From NCBI GenBank assembly GCA_023453665.1, contig JAEXTA010000195.1, positions 1 to 24,718 of the forward strand: a stretch of DNA of 24,718 bases, written 5' to 3'. Position 1 is the first letter of the stretch; every line of letters starts with the position of its first letter. Both the position numbers and the translations under genes were made by a program. The notes beneath the pieces were generated by a model. The model saw only the letters and a list, made by a program, of their open reading frames with translations. It was not told the origin of the DNA and searched no databases. Source of the DNA: Bacteroidota bacterium. Its GTDB lineage: Bacteria; Bacteroidota; Ignavibacteria; Ignavibacteriales; Ignavibacteriaceae. Below are positions 8,668-16,927 of the stretch, piece by piece.

Positions 8668-10251
8668 TTAATCGTTGTTGTCAATATTATAATTTGTTTT
8701 GCAATATGCTTTTATCTTCAGCCATGCAGATGGTCTGACAGCAACGTGAGGTGGATTTGTTCCGCCTGAATCTTTTGTTGATACAGTTATATAAAAATCT
8801 GCAGAATATGAACGTGATAACATTTCAACCTGTGATGAATCAAGTACAATTCTTATGGGTTGATTAAGCACAGATGAAATCACTTCTCCATCGGGATTCA
8901 CTTCGGCGGGTTCAAAATAAACTGAATCTGAGCCGCTAATATTTTTTGTCACTGTGAACAGATAATTCCCGTCAATATCATTAAGATCTAAACGAAGCCA
9001 CATGCCAACTGGTATTGCATTTTCAATCTCTATAATAAAGTCTGCACTTCTTCCATCCTTTATTAGGTCACGGTCCTTTTCTCCAATTTGAAATGAAGTA
9101 ACATCCTGAATCCTTGCATTGTGCAATGAAATAAAACTTCTCGTTGAAAATACAGTTTCAATTTTTATTGAATCTTCAATTGATGCAGTTACTCTTTTAT
9201 GGTCTGGATTCATGATATATTCAGCACGGACAACTATTGAATCAGGAAGAAATGCAACAAACTCATTTATATTGCTGTTTTCTTCTGTATAATTTTTTTC
9301 TACTGATGGACCAATTAACCTTAGAGTATGATAAATACTGCCTGTTGAGTCTCTCATAAAAAATTCTGTCCCATCATTCCGAACACCGACTATGTTAAGA
9401 TTTCTTACTTCAACATCAACAGGATTTTGTAATGGGGATATATAACCTGCTGTAACTTTTAACAAAGCTTCTGCTAATGTCAGTCTGTCCCTGAAGTTTT
9501 CTATACTGTCAACATCAAGTGCAAATACATCCTCATCGTATCCAAGTGATTTTGGGGGAAGTAACCCGGCTGCAGATGTAAAAGAAAAATTTGATATATA
9601 TAAATTTCCAATTACAATAGTCTGTGCAGGAACGGCAGAAGTAACTCTGGCAACAATTTGTAATTTATTACTGTTTATTCCGGGCTGTCCAGGCGGCTGC
9701 TGATAGGTGTGATTTTCAAGATTATACGAAACAGAATCGAAACCCGAAGGATCAACCTGAAAATCAAAGGACAAACTCTCACCATCCGGTTTTAAAATAC
9801 CCGGGAATCGTACATTAATATTCGCCCTGTGAATACTCGGATTAGTGAATGACAGGGATAAGTTTCCATCGCTGAATAACGCGCTTTCAAGTTCGACACT
9901 ATCCGGGAATTCGATATACACTGTGGAACTATCTTCATTTGATGCTGGTATTGGAACATTTTGAATTGAGGTTTCGAACTGCAGGTTTAAAAAATCTGCT
10001 ATATCAGTAAAATGTGAATATTCATCCGACTGAAACAAATATATCAGATCTCCTGAAGAAGAATCCACACTTATGTAAGGGTTTTCATTAATTATTTCAC
10101 TAAGTGTAAAACTGTTATTGATTAGTGGGATATTAAGATTCACCTGCCAGTCCGGCGCAAGCACTTCATCAGGCAAATCAAAGCATGAGATGAATGTTAT
10201 GGAAATTATCATCAAAAAAAGCGCTGCCCGTTTAAAAAAAATACTTTGCAT
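8668..10251 (-). CDS. Putative outer-membrane lipoprotein, copy A
   Basis: A 527-residue homologue of the protein at 5471-7048. Its signal peptide ends TFISC with the lipid-attachment Cys at position 23, exactly the same position as in copy B. The N-terminal block DLPDEVLAPDWQVNLNIPLINNSF, the middle block LPPKSLG and the C-terminal block LDSSQVEMLSR are shared. Beta-rich, with no recognised catalytic motif. It begins the first lipoprotein/barrel unit. The upstream gap of about 100 bases to the DUF3467 terminator should contain the promoter, but I see no convincing -35/-10 pair. Probably an envelope protein working with the barrel at 7209-8642. Confidence 0.8.
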   Translation of the reverse strand: MQSIFFKRAALFLMIISITFISCFDLPDEVLAPDWQVNLNIPLINNSFTLSEIINENPYISVDSSSGDLIYLFQSDEYSHFTDIADFLNLQFETSIQNVPIPASNEDSSTVYIEFPDSVELESALFSDGNLSLSFTNPSIHRANINVRFPGILKPDGESLSFDFQVDPSGFDSVSYNLENHTYQQPPGQPGINSNKLQIVARVTSAVPAQTIVIGNLYISNFSFTSAAGLLPPKSLGYDEDVFALDVDSIENFRDRLTLAEALLKVTAGYISPLQNPVDVEVRNLNIVGVRNDGTEFFMRDSTGSIYHTLRLIGPSVEKNYTEENSNINEFVAFLPDSIVVRAEYIMNPDHKRVTASIEDSIKIETVFSTRSFISLHNARIQDVTSFQIGEKDRDLIKDGRSADFIIEIENAIPVGMWLRLDLNDIDGNYLFTVTKNISGSDSVYFEPAEVNPDGEVISSVLNQPIRIVLDSSQVEMLSRSYSADFYITVSTKDSGGTNPPHVAVRPSAWLKIKAYCKTNYNIDNND

Positions 10252-10355
10252 TTAACTTACCATTTAATATGAGTTACTTTTCTTAATTTTAACACTTTAA
10301 TACTATCTAAAATTTTGCGGAGATTTGAGAAAAATTCTGGTTCAGAATTATTAAC

Positions 10356-10390
10356 AAAAAAAATTCCCTTCTCTTTTCAGCGAAGGGAAT
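10356..10390 (-). terminator. Rho-independent terminator of the TPR/DUF3467 operon
   Basis: A perfect 9-bp stem (ATTCCCTTC at 10363-10371 with GAAGGGAAT at 10382-10390) and a 10-base loop; on the minus strand the stem runs into a T-run (10363 down to 10356). It lies about 30 bases after the DUF3467 stop codon. Confidence 0.85.
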
Positions 10391-10419
10391 CCGATTTGAA
10401 ATTTAAATTCAAAATAAAA

Positions 10420-10746
10420 TCAGTTTATTTTTTCATCTTTGGGTGCAGCAACAAATCCGAAATGCTGATTTGGCGGTGCGTCTGTTCTTATCTCTCCAAA
10501 CCTTGATTCAAATTTATCGATGTTATCCTTTAAAGCTTTCATAAGCATTTTTGCATGCTGCGGAGTAGTAATAATTCTTGCATGCACTTTTGCTTTAGGC
10601 ACACCCGGGACTATCCTGGTAAAATCAATAATAAACTCTGCCGGTGAATGAGTTATAATGGCTAAATTGGAATAAATTCCTTCTGCTTCTTTTTCACCAA
10701 GCTCAATATTTATTTGCTGACCTTGCGGCTGATTATTTTGATTCAT
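10420..10746 (-). CDS. DUF3467 family protein
   Basis: A 108-residue small cytosolic protein that matches the DUF3467 pattern: an N-terminal Gln/Asn-rich leader, then an INIELGEKEAEGIYSNLAIITHSPAEFIIDF core, a VxARIITTPQHAKMLMKAL helix, DNIxKFExRFGxI and a final short tail. The family is widespread in Bacteroidota and archaea and has no established function that I know. It follows the TPR lipoprotein gene by 12 bases and is closed by a terminator, so the two form an operon. The start ATG at 10746 gives the usual family length. Confidence 0.85.
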   Translation of the reverse strand: MNQNNQPQGQQINIELGEKEAEGIYSNLAIITHSPAEFIIDFTRIVPGVPKAKVHARIITTPQHAKMLMKALKDNIDKFESRFGEIRTDAPPNQHFGFVAAPKDEKIN

Positions 10747-10758
10747 TTATACTTTCGT

Positions 10759-11925
10759 TTATTTATTCAGTTCATCAACTTTATTCAATGCATCCTGAGC
10801 CTTGTCATTCATTCCAAGCTGACCATAAACCCTTGCCAGTACCATCCAGGTAGCAGCATCATCACTTTTAAGTTCAACAACTTTTTCAAGGTATGGCATT
10901 GCGAGTCTGTATTTTTCTTTAAACTTATCTGTTAATTCTCCCTTGTCCTCAGCTTCTTTATTCATATGTGTACCCCATTTATAGTAGGTTACACCAAGGT
11001 TATAGATTGCGTTCTGGTATTCAGAATCAATTTCAATAGCTTTAAGAAACTGTTTTTCAGCAGCTTCAAACTGTTCGGTTTGAAGGAGAACTACGCCATA
11101 ATTGTAACGGTAATATTTATTTTCAGGATCCTGTTCAACACCCGTTTTGAATGCATCAATAGCTACATCCATTTTATTAGCGCCTATATAAGAATTAGAA
11201 AGGAATAATAAAATCTGCTGATCATTCGGATAATGTTTCCTTCCTTCTTCAAGTACCTGTATCGCATTATTAAACTGTTCAATTGCGGCAAGACTATCTG
11301 AAGTATTTTTTGAAGTTTTGAAAGTGTTCATAAGATTATTACCCTTGTTGTAATAAATATCACCAAGGAAAGTGTAACCATCGAGTTCCTTCTTCAGTTC
11401 TATTATTTTCCGCAGAGGTTTAATTGCATCGTCATATCTTTCTGAACTCATATAAACAAATGCAAGATTTTTGTACGTATCGGCAGAATCCGGTTGAAGT
11501 CTTACAGCATTTTCGAACTGATAGATCGATCTTTCATAATAAATCTTTACACTATCTTCATTATCTGTATTGTTTCCACGTTGAAATGATGCAACACCTT
11601 TGTTAAAAAGGTTTGCCCAGGTATGTTTTTTCCAATCTTCAATATTTGTTTCAAATTTTTTACTGATAGCAAGTGATGCATCAAAAGCATTTACCATTTC
11701 CTCAATATTCTCTTTCTCACTGTAAACCACACCAAGCCAATAATATCCCTCATCACTTTTGGGATTTTTTTCAACTTCCTTTTTAAGTGATTCTAATGCT
11801 TTATCATAATTCTTTTGCTGAATATATAATTTGGCACTTGTAAGTTCGGTTGATGAGCATTGAAAGCCCATTAATCCAAATCCGGCTAATATTAGAACAA
11901 CAATTATTTTGTTTGAGATTCGCAT
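10759..11925 (-). CDS. TPR-repeat protein, probable lipoprotein
   Basis: A 388-residue protein with an N-terminal hydrophobic segment (residues 7-21) followed by FQCSST; Cys23 may be lipidated although Gln at -1 is unusual for a lipobox. The rest is a run of tetratricopeptide repeats, visible as A-x-x-x-x-x-P-x-S/D-x-x-x-x-x-L-G/A-x-x-Y patterns from residue 32 (YDKALESLKKEVEKNPKSDE) to the end. TPRs are helical protein-binding scaffolds, so this is likely a periplasmic-side adaptor or assembly factor. GGAG lies five bases before the ATG (complement at 11931-11934). The DUF3467 gene follows after 12 bases. The partner is unknown. Confidence 0.85.
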   Translation of the reverse strand: MRISNKIIVVLILAGFGLMGFQCSSTELTSAKLYIQQKNYDKALESLKKEVEKNPKSDEGYYWLGVVYSEKENIEEMVNAFDASLAISKKFETNIEDWKKHTWANLFNKGVASFQRGNNTDNEDSVKIYYERSIYQFENAVRLQPDSADTYKNLAFVYMSSERYDDAIKPLRKIIELKKELDGYTFLGDIYYNKGNNLMNTFKTSKNTSDSLAAIEQFNNAIQVLEEGRKHYPNDQQILLFLSNSYIGANKMDVAIDAFKTGVEQDPENKYYRYNYGVVLLQTEQFEAAEKQFLKAIEIDSEYQNAIYNLGVTYYKWGTHMNKEAEDKGELTDKFKEKYRLAMPYLEKVVELKSDDAATWMVLARVYGQLGMNDKAQDALNKVDELNK

Positions 11926-12067
11926 TTTAACTCCGCTTTTAGTCTATAATTATGCTGCCAAAATTACCATAATAGGCTAGCAGAGTCAAGAATAAACTCT
12001 ATACCGGTTTATACGTAAAATGCTGAAGGGAGTGCTGACACAGTAAGTGATTCGTTCACCATTTAAA

Positions 12068-12096
12068 TTGATTTTCCATCCATAAAAGGATATTTT
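12068..12096 (+). promoter_or_regulatory. Possible promoter of the adenosine deaminase/urocanase operon
   Basis: TTGATT (12068-12073), a 17-base spacer and TATTTT (12091-12096) lie directly before the AAGAGG ribosome-binding site (12108-12113). The match is moderate and the region AT-rich, so this is only a candidate. The rest of the gap from 11926 shows no other clear structure. Confidence 0.3.
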
Positions 12097-12119
12097 TACA
12101 AACAAAAAAGAGGTTGATT

Positions 12120-13238
12120 TTGACCACCGAAGAAGTAATTAAAGCCGTCCCAAAAGTCCTCCTGCATGATCACCTTGATGGTGGACTAAGACCTCAAACA
12201 ATAATTGATCTTGCCAAAGAACTTAAATACAATAAACTCCCCACAAATGATCCTGGTGAATTAGCGCAATGGTTCCATCGTGGGGCAAACAAGGGTAACC
12301 TTGTCGAATACTTGCAGGGTTTTGAACATACGTGTGCCGTTATGCAGACAAAGGAAGGTCTTGAACGAGTAGCATACGAAATGATGGAAGACATGAAGAA
12401 CGATAATGTTTGTTATGTAGAAACAAGATTCGCACCTGTTTTTCATCTTTCAAAAGGACTTTACCAGGAAGATACAGTAACTGCAATATTGAATGGTTTA
12501 GAAAAAGGGAAAAAAGATTTTGGTGTCGGTTACGGACTCATTCTTTGCGGAATGAGAAACATGAAAAACACCCTTGAAATTGCCGAACTCGCGGTAAATT
12601 TTAAAAACCAGGGTGTTGTAGGGTTTGATCTTGCCGGTGAAGAAGGCGGCTATCCACCCAAAAAACATATAGATGCTTTTCAATTTATTCAACGAGCAAA
12701 TTTCAATATAACAATTCATGCAGGAGAAGCGTTCGGAAAAGAATCAATCTGGCAGGCAATACAATGGTGCGGAGCCCACAGGATTGGTCATGCAACACAT
12801 TTAAAAGAAGATTTTGTAATCGATCATCACGGGAATGTAGTTAGTTTTGGTGATCTTGGTCAGTATGTGCTGGATAAAAGAATTCCGCTGGAAATTTGTT
12901 TACTAAGCAACGTTCATACAGGCGCAGTTGATAAAATTGAAAATCATCCGTTCGGAATTTTATATAAAGAAAAATTCAGAGTAACGATTAATACTGATGA
13001 CCGTTTGATGAGTGATACAACTCTTACAAAAGAATTCTTAACTGCAATAGAATATTTTGGTCTGAATCTGGAAGATGTTGAAAAAATTTCAATCAACTCA
13101 ATGAAATCCGCATTCATTCCATACAAAGAAAGACTTCATTACATTTATAACGTTATAAAACCGGGCTATCAAAAAATAAAAGACAAATTGTTATCATTTA
13201 ATACTAATACAGGAAATCATGAAAAAACTGTTCACTAA
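12120..13238 (+). CDS. add: Adenosine deaminase
   Basis: A 372-residue cytosolic zinc enzyme that converts adenosine (or deoxyadenosine) to inosine in purine salvage. Metal and catalytic motifs of the family are present: HDHLDGG (His16, His18), HAGE (His200, Glu203), RIGHATH (His224) and NTDDRLMS (Asp293, Asp294). The NTDDRLMSDTT form resembles the bacterial deaminase variant rather than the animal NTDDP form. I chose TTG 12120 because AAGAGG (12108-12113) stands six bases upstream; the alternative TTG 12114 directly abuts that site. The 3' end overlaps the next gene by 20 bases. A related amidohydrolase deaminase with another substrate cannot be excluded. Confidence 0.9.
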   Translation: MTTEEVIKAVPKVLLHDHLDGGLRPQTIIDLAKELKYNKLPTNDPGELAQWFHRGANKGNLVEYLQGFEHTCAVMQTKEGLERVAYEMMEDMKNDNVCYVETRFAPVFHLSKGLYQEDTVTAILNGLEKGKKDFGVGYGLILCGMRNMKNTLEIAELAVNFKNQGVVGFDLAGEEGGYPPKKHIDAFQFIQRANFNITIHAGEAFGKESIWQAIQWCGAHRIGHATHLKEDFVIDHHGNVVSFGDLGQYVLDKRIPLEICLLSNVHTGAVDKIENHPFGILYKEKFRVTINTDDRLMSDTTLTKEFLTAIEYFGLNLEDVEKISINSMKSAFIPYKERLHYIYNVIKPGYQKIKDKLLSFNTNTGNHEKTVH

Positions 13239-13554
13239 TTATAATCTCGAACTAAACAAAAATGAAAAGAAACTATTACTAACATTTTGCCGTCAGTCTC
13301 TGAAACAAATTGAAGGAGACTCAAAATATTTCGGGGAAACAAAAGCATTCAATTCGATCATTTCAAAACTAAGCACCGATGATGATGTTGTGAAACTGAC
13401 CAAGGATGAAAAAACCCGTCTCCAGTTTCAGTTGAAACAGAATATTGATTTCATGAAAAAAGAAATTAAGAAAAGCTGGTTCTTAAAAAGATGGCTTTAC
13501 AAATCACTTCAAAAACAATATGATAGTTTACTCGCAAATCACTTTGAAGGTTAA
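13219..13554 (+). CDS. Small conserved-looking protein of unknown function
   Basis: A 111-residue, lysine-rich, mostly helical soluble protein with no signal peptide and no domain I recognise. Heptad-like stretches (for example KDEKTRLQFQLKQNIDFMKKEIKKSW) suggest helical hairpins. It starts inside the end of the adenosine deaminase gene (20-base overlap), with AGGA six bases before its ATG, and ends two bases before urocanate hydratase. This tight packing supports real translation. No functional claim can be made; possibly an accessory protein of one neighbour. Confidence 0.7.
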   Translation: MKKLFTNYNLELNKNEKKLLLTFCRQSLKQIEGDSKYFGETKAFNSIISKLSTDDDVVKLTKDEKTRLQFQLKQNIDFMKKEIKKSWFLKRWLYKSLQKQYDSLLANHFEG

Positions 13555-13556
13555 CA

Positions 13557-15221
13557 ATGATCACCACAAAAAATAAAAAAATAATTAAAGCTCCAACAGG
13601 AACTACACTCTCATGCAAAGGATGGATACAGGAAGCAGCAATGAGAATGCTGATGAACAATCTCGATCCTGATGTCGCGGAAAATCCTTCTGAGCTAATT
13701 GTTTACGGCGGAAGCGGCAAAGCAGCACGCAACTGGGATGCATATGAAGCAATCATCTCTTCATTAAAAAATCTTGAAAACGATGAAACACTTCTTGTAC
13801 AATCAGGCAAACCTGTTGCAATATTTAAAACACATACTAACGCTCCAAGAGTTATAATCTCAAATTCAATGCTTGTACCGCGTTGGGGAACGTGGGAAGA
13901 GTTTCGCAGACTTGAAGCACTTGGTTTAACTATGTACGGACAAATGACCGCCGGAAGCTGGATTTACATCGGCACACAGGGAATACTTCAAGGCACTTAT
14001 GAAACGTTTGCAGAATGCGCACGAAAATATTTTAGCGGAACATTATCAGGTAAATTTATTCTTACTGCCGGACTTGGTGGAATGGGCGGCGCACAGCCAC
14101 TCTCAGCTACTATGAACGGTGCAGCTTTTCTTGGTGTTGAAGTTGATCGCTCGCGCGCTCAAAAAAGAATTGAAACTGGTTATCTTGATGTTATTACCGA
14201 AGATCTTGATGAAGCTCTATCACTAGTTCTTGATGCAAAGAAAAATAAAAAAGCTTTATCAGTTGCGATCATTGGTAACGCCGGAGAAATTCTCCCGCAG
14301 ATAATTAAACGTAAAATAATTCCTGATGTGGTTACTGATCAGACGTCAGCTCATGATACTTTAAACGGTTATGTTCCTATAGGAATGTCGTTTGAAGAAG
14401 CTTTGAAACTTCGTAAATCAAATCCGGATGAATATATAAAACTTTCAAAGAAAACTATTGTTAAACATTTGCAGTCGATGCTTGAATTTCAAAAACTCGG
14501 TTCAATTGTTTTTGATTATGGAAATAACATCCGCGGCGAAGCACAAGCAAACGGTGTTTCAAATGCTTTTGATATTCCGGGATTCGTTCCTGAATTTATT
14601 CGTCCTTTATTTTGCGACGGTAAAGGGCCATTCAGATGGGCAGCGCTTTCCGGTGACCCTGAAGATATTTATGTAACCGATAAAGCTGTTAAAGAAGCAT
14701 TTCCTGAAAATAAATTACTCGCTAACTGGATAGACATGGCTCAAAAGAAAGTTCACTTCCAGGGATTGCCCGCTCGTATATGCTGGCTTGGTTATGGTGA
14801 ACGCGCAAAGATGGGATTAATTTTCAATCAGCTTGTAGCTGATAAAAAAGTAAAAGCCCCGATAGTCATCGGAAGAGATCATCTTGACTGCGGATCAGTT
14901 GCATCACCAAACAGAGAGACTGAAGCAATGCAGGATGGTAGTGATGCAATCGCAGATTGGCCAATACTAAACGCAATGTTGAACTCAATCGGCGGGGCGA
15001 GCTGGGTATCAGTACACCACGGCGGCGGCGTTGGAATCGGAAATTCAATTCATGCCGGAATGGTGGTAGTAGCTGACGGAACAAAAGAAGCCGCTGAAAG
15101 ATTGGAGAGAGTTCTTACTTACGATCCGGGAATGGGTATTGTCCGCCACACTGATGCAGGTTATGAAAGAGCAATTAATAATGCAAAACAGTTTGGTGTT
15201 AAAATTCCAATGATGAAGTAG
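13557..15221 (+). CDS. hutU: Urocanate hydratase (urocanase)
   Basis: A 554-residue cytosolic enzyme that hydrates urocanate to 4-imidazolone-5-propionate in histidine breakdown, using tightly bound NAD as an electrophile. Strong family blocks are present throughout: NxxxxVAENPxELIVYGGxGKAARNW, VQSGKPVAIFKTHTNAPRV, GLGGMGGAQPLSATMNGA, GVEVDRSRAQKRIETGYLD, DQTSAHDTLNGYVPIGMS, FCDGKGPFRWAALSGDPEDI, DHLDCGSVASPNRETE and WVSVHHGGGVGIGNSIHAG. The length is normal for the family. No other histidine-degradation gene (hutH, hutI, hutG or ftcD) is in the window. It follows the 111-residue gene by two bases and precedes the SFPD-repeat gene by one, so all four genes from 12120 look like one operon. Confidence 0.97.
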   Translation: MITTKNKKIIKAPTGTTLSCKGWIQEAAMRMLMNNLDPDVAENPSELIVYGGSGKAARNWDAYEAIISSLKNLENDETLLVQSGKPVAIFKTHTNAPRVIISNSMLVPRWGTWEEFRRLEALGLTMYGQMTAGSWIYIGTQGILQGTYETFAECARKYFSGTLSGKFILTAGLGGMGGAQPLSATMNGAAFLGVEVDRSRAQKRIETGYLDVITEDLDEALSLVLDAKKNKKALSVAIIGNAGEILPQIIKRKIIPDVVTDQTSAHDTLNGYVPIGMSFEEALKLRKSNPDEYIKLSKKTIVKHLQSMLEFQKLGSIVFDYGNNIRGEAQANGVSNAFDIPGFVPEFIRPLFCDGKGPFRWAALSGDPEDIYVTDKAVKEAFPENKLLANWIDMAQKKVHFQGLPARICWLGYGERAKMGLIFNQLVADKKVKAPIVIGRDHLDCGSVASPNRETEAMQDGSDAIADWPILNAMLNSIGGASWVSVHHGGGVGIGNSIHAGMVVVADGTKEAAERLERVLTYDPGMGIVRHTDAGYERAINNAKQFGVKIPMMK

Positions 15222-15222
15222 T

Positions 15223-15552
15223 ATGAAAAAGTTTTTATCACTTAGTCTGCTTTTCCTTTTGCTGTCATTTATTTCTTTAAATGCACAGGAAAAGAAAATT
15301 AATTTTAAAGATTGCACATTCAATGGATTTCCGCTTTATGGGAAAATAAAAGTTGTTGATTCATTTCCTGATATTAAAGTTCAGATAGTGGAATCTTTTC
15401 CTGATCTGAAAGTTAAAATCGTTGAATCATTCCCTGATGAATGCGGCAAGTGGAAATTTGTTGATTCATTTCCGGATGTAAAAATCCAGTTCGTGGATTC
15501 GTTTCCTGATATCAAAATAAAATTTGTGGAATCGTTTCCAGGTAAACCGTGA
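15223..15552 (+). CDS. Small secreted protein made of SFPD repeats
   Basis: A 109-residue protein with a clear signal peptide (residues 1-21, ending LNA-QEKK). From about residue 43 it is six copies of an 11-residue unit, consensus [IVF]-V-[DE]-S-F-P-D-[ILV]-K-[IV]-[KQ]; the third copy carries an insert (ECGKW) and the last ends GKP. Such short regular hydrophobic/charged repeats suggest a stacked beta structure outside the cytoplasm. Two cysteines (in KDCTF and DECGK) could form a disulphide. The ATG lies one base after the urocanase stop, implying coupled translation. I recall similar repeat proteins in other Gram-negative bacteria but cannot name a family. Function unknown. Confidence 0.75.
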   Translation: MKKFLSLSLLFLLLSFISLNAQEKKINFKDCTFNGFPLYGKIKVVDSFPDIKVQIVESFPDLKVKIVESFPDECGKWKFVDSFPDVKIQFVDSFPDIKIKFVESFPGKP

Positions 15553-15567
15553 TATTGAATTGGTAAC

Positions 15568-15616
15568 CGCAACCTTAAGGTTGCGCAAGCAGAGTATTCG
15601 CAGGCTAAAGTCTGCG
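15568..15616. repeat. Pair of REP-like palindromes
   Basis: A perfect 18-base palindrome (CGCAACCTTAAGGTTGCG, 15568-15585) is followed 13 bases later by a near-perfect one (CGCAGGCTAAAGTCTGCG, 15599-15616, one G-U pair), with GGTAACC-like and GGCTACC flanks. These match in style the extragenic palindromes that recur in many bacterial genomes and are often spread by REP-associated transposases. There is no T-run, so classic termination is unlikely, though they could protect the 3' end of the operon mRNA. The remainder of the 15553-15692 gap shows nothing else. Confidence 0.65.
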
Positions 15617-15692
15617 GCTACCAGCGATCAGTTGTAATTAAGTTATTTCTTAAACAAGAAATATATTACTAATAATAAAATCAGAGGATGTT

Positions 15693-16883
15693 ATGAAACT
15701 AAAAGTATTAGTAGCAGATAAATTTCCCGAAAAATATATCCAGCAAATGAAAGACCTTGATCTTGAAGTTGCTTACGAACCCAAGCTCGGAGAAAAAGAT
15801 CTTCCTGCCGCAGCTAAAGATGTTGATATACTTATCGTTCGTTCAACAATTGTAAATGAAGAGACGATTAACTCAAGTAAAAAATTAAACCTGATTATTC
15901 GCGCAGGGTCCGGTGTAAATAACATTGCGATATCCGCCGCAAATAAGAAGGGTATTTACGTTACCAATTGTCCTGGCATGAATGCAGTTGCAGTAGCTGA
16001 ATTAGCCATCGGACTTATGCTTTCGCTTGACAGGTTCATTCCCGACAACGTAAGCGATTTTAATAAAGGTGTTTGGAACAAAGATAAATTTTCAAAAGGC
16101 AAAGGACTTAAAGGAAAAACACTCGGACTAATCGGTGTCGGCAACATCGGAAAAGAAGTTGCAAAACGCGCACTCGCTTTTGAGATGAATGTATATGGAA
16201 AAGACATTACCCGTATTGAAGGAGTTCAGATAAAAGATTTTAGCGAGATGGATCAGCTTTTACCTCTTTGTGATATTGTAACAATCCACCTCCCTGCTAC
16301 TCCGCAAACAAAAGGTTTGTTCAACAAACAGATGTTCAGTTACATGAAGAATGGTGCTTACCTTATCAACACATCGCGTCAGGATATTATTGTTGAAGAC
16401 GATCTACTTGAAGCAATAAAAGAAAAAAATATCCGTGTTGCTGTGGATGTATTTAAAGGTGAGCCGGAAGGAAAATCAGGAGAAGTTTCATCCAAACTTC
16501 AAAACAACCCGAACATTTATGTAACACATCACATCGGCGCGTCAACAGAACAGGCACAGGATGCAGTTGCCGAAGAAACAGTAAACATAATTAAACATTA
16601 TGTACACAGCGGTGTCATTGATCATTGGGTTAACAGGGCAAAGATAACCGACGCACACTTCCAACTTGTTGTTAAACATTTTGATAAACCCGGTGTGCTT
16701 GCTGGAATTCTTGATGTTCTCCGTGAAGGAAATATTAATATTGAAGAGATTGAGAATATAATCTTTGAAGGCGGTATTGCTGCTTGCTGTACAATGAAAC
16801 TACAAAACGCGGCAACTGCAGATATGTTGAAGAAGATGAGTGAAAATGTGAATGTGATTAGTGTTAGTCACGTGGAGATTTAG
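15693..16883 (+). CDS. serA: D-3-phosphoglycerate dehydrogenase
   Basis: A 396-residue cytosolic NAD enzyme that oxidises 3-phosphoglycerate, the first step of serine synthesis. The order is: substrate domain, Rossmann motif GLIGVGNIGKEVAKR (145-159), catalytic Arg229 (INTSRQ), Glu257 (FKGEPE), His280 (THHIGAST), then a C-terminal ACT domain from about 323 (QLVVKHFDKPGVLAGIL), which in this family binds serine as feedback inhibitor. The residue after Arg229 is Gln where most relatives have Gly. AGAGGA stands five bases before the ATG. A strong terminator follows, so it is probably transcribed alone. Another 2-hydroxyacid dehydrogenase is possible but the ACT domain favours SerA. Confidence 0.9.
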   Translation: MKLKVLVADKFPEKYIQQMKDLDLEVAYEPKLGEKDLPAAAKDVDILIVRSTIVNEETINSSKKLNLIIRAGSGVNNIAISAANKKGIYVTNCPGMNAVAVAELAIGLMLSLDRFIPDNVSDFNKGVWNKDKFSKGKGLKGKTLGLIGVGNIGKEVAKRALAFEMNVYGKDITRIEGVQIKDFSEMDQLLPLCDIVTIHLPATPQTKGLFNKQMFSYMKNGAYLINTSRQDIIVEDDLLEAIKEKNIRVAVDVFKGEPEGKSGEVSSKLQNNPNIYVTHHIGASTEQAQDAVAEETVNIIKHYVHSGVIDHWVNRAKITDAHFQLVVKHFDKPGVLAGILDVLREGNINIEEIENIIFEGGIAACCTMKLQNAATADMLKKMSENVNVISVSHVEI

Positions 16884-16896
16884 TATTATTTATTTG

Positions 16897-16921
16897 GGCG
16901 ATTCAATTGAATCGCCTTTTT
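16897..16921 (+). terminator. Rho-independent terminator of serA
   Basis: A perfect dyad GGCGATTCAA/TTGAATCGCC (16897-16906 with 16907-16916) is followed at once by five T residues, 13 bases after the serA stop. As the dyad has no unpaired centre, the middle bases form the loop. Confidence 0.9.
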
Positions 16922-16927
16922 AGATAA

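Noticed and set aside
13219..13554. Antitoxin or toxin of a two-gene system
   Set aside because: Its partner candidates are metabolic enzymes and no toxin or DNA-binding motif is visible.
14458..15084. Open frames in other phases within hutU (14458-14676 plus, 14866-15084 minus)
   Set aside because: Both lie inside the strongly conserved urocanase gene and show no start signal or known domain.
15355..15550. CRISPR-like direct repeats
   Set aside because: The 33-base period encodes the SFPD protein repeat in one frame; the DNA copies differ at silent sites and there are no unique spacers.
15568..15616. Terminator of the urocanase operon
   Set aside because: The palindromes are strong but lack a T-run; the REP-like interpretation fits better.
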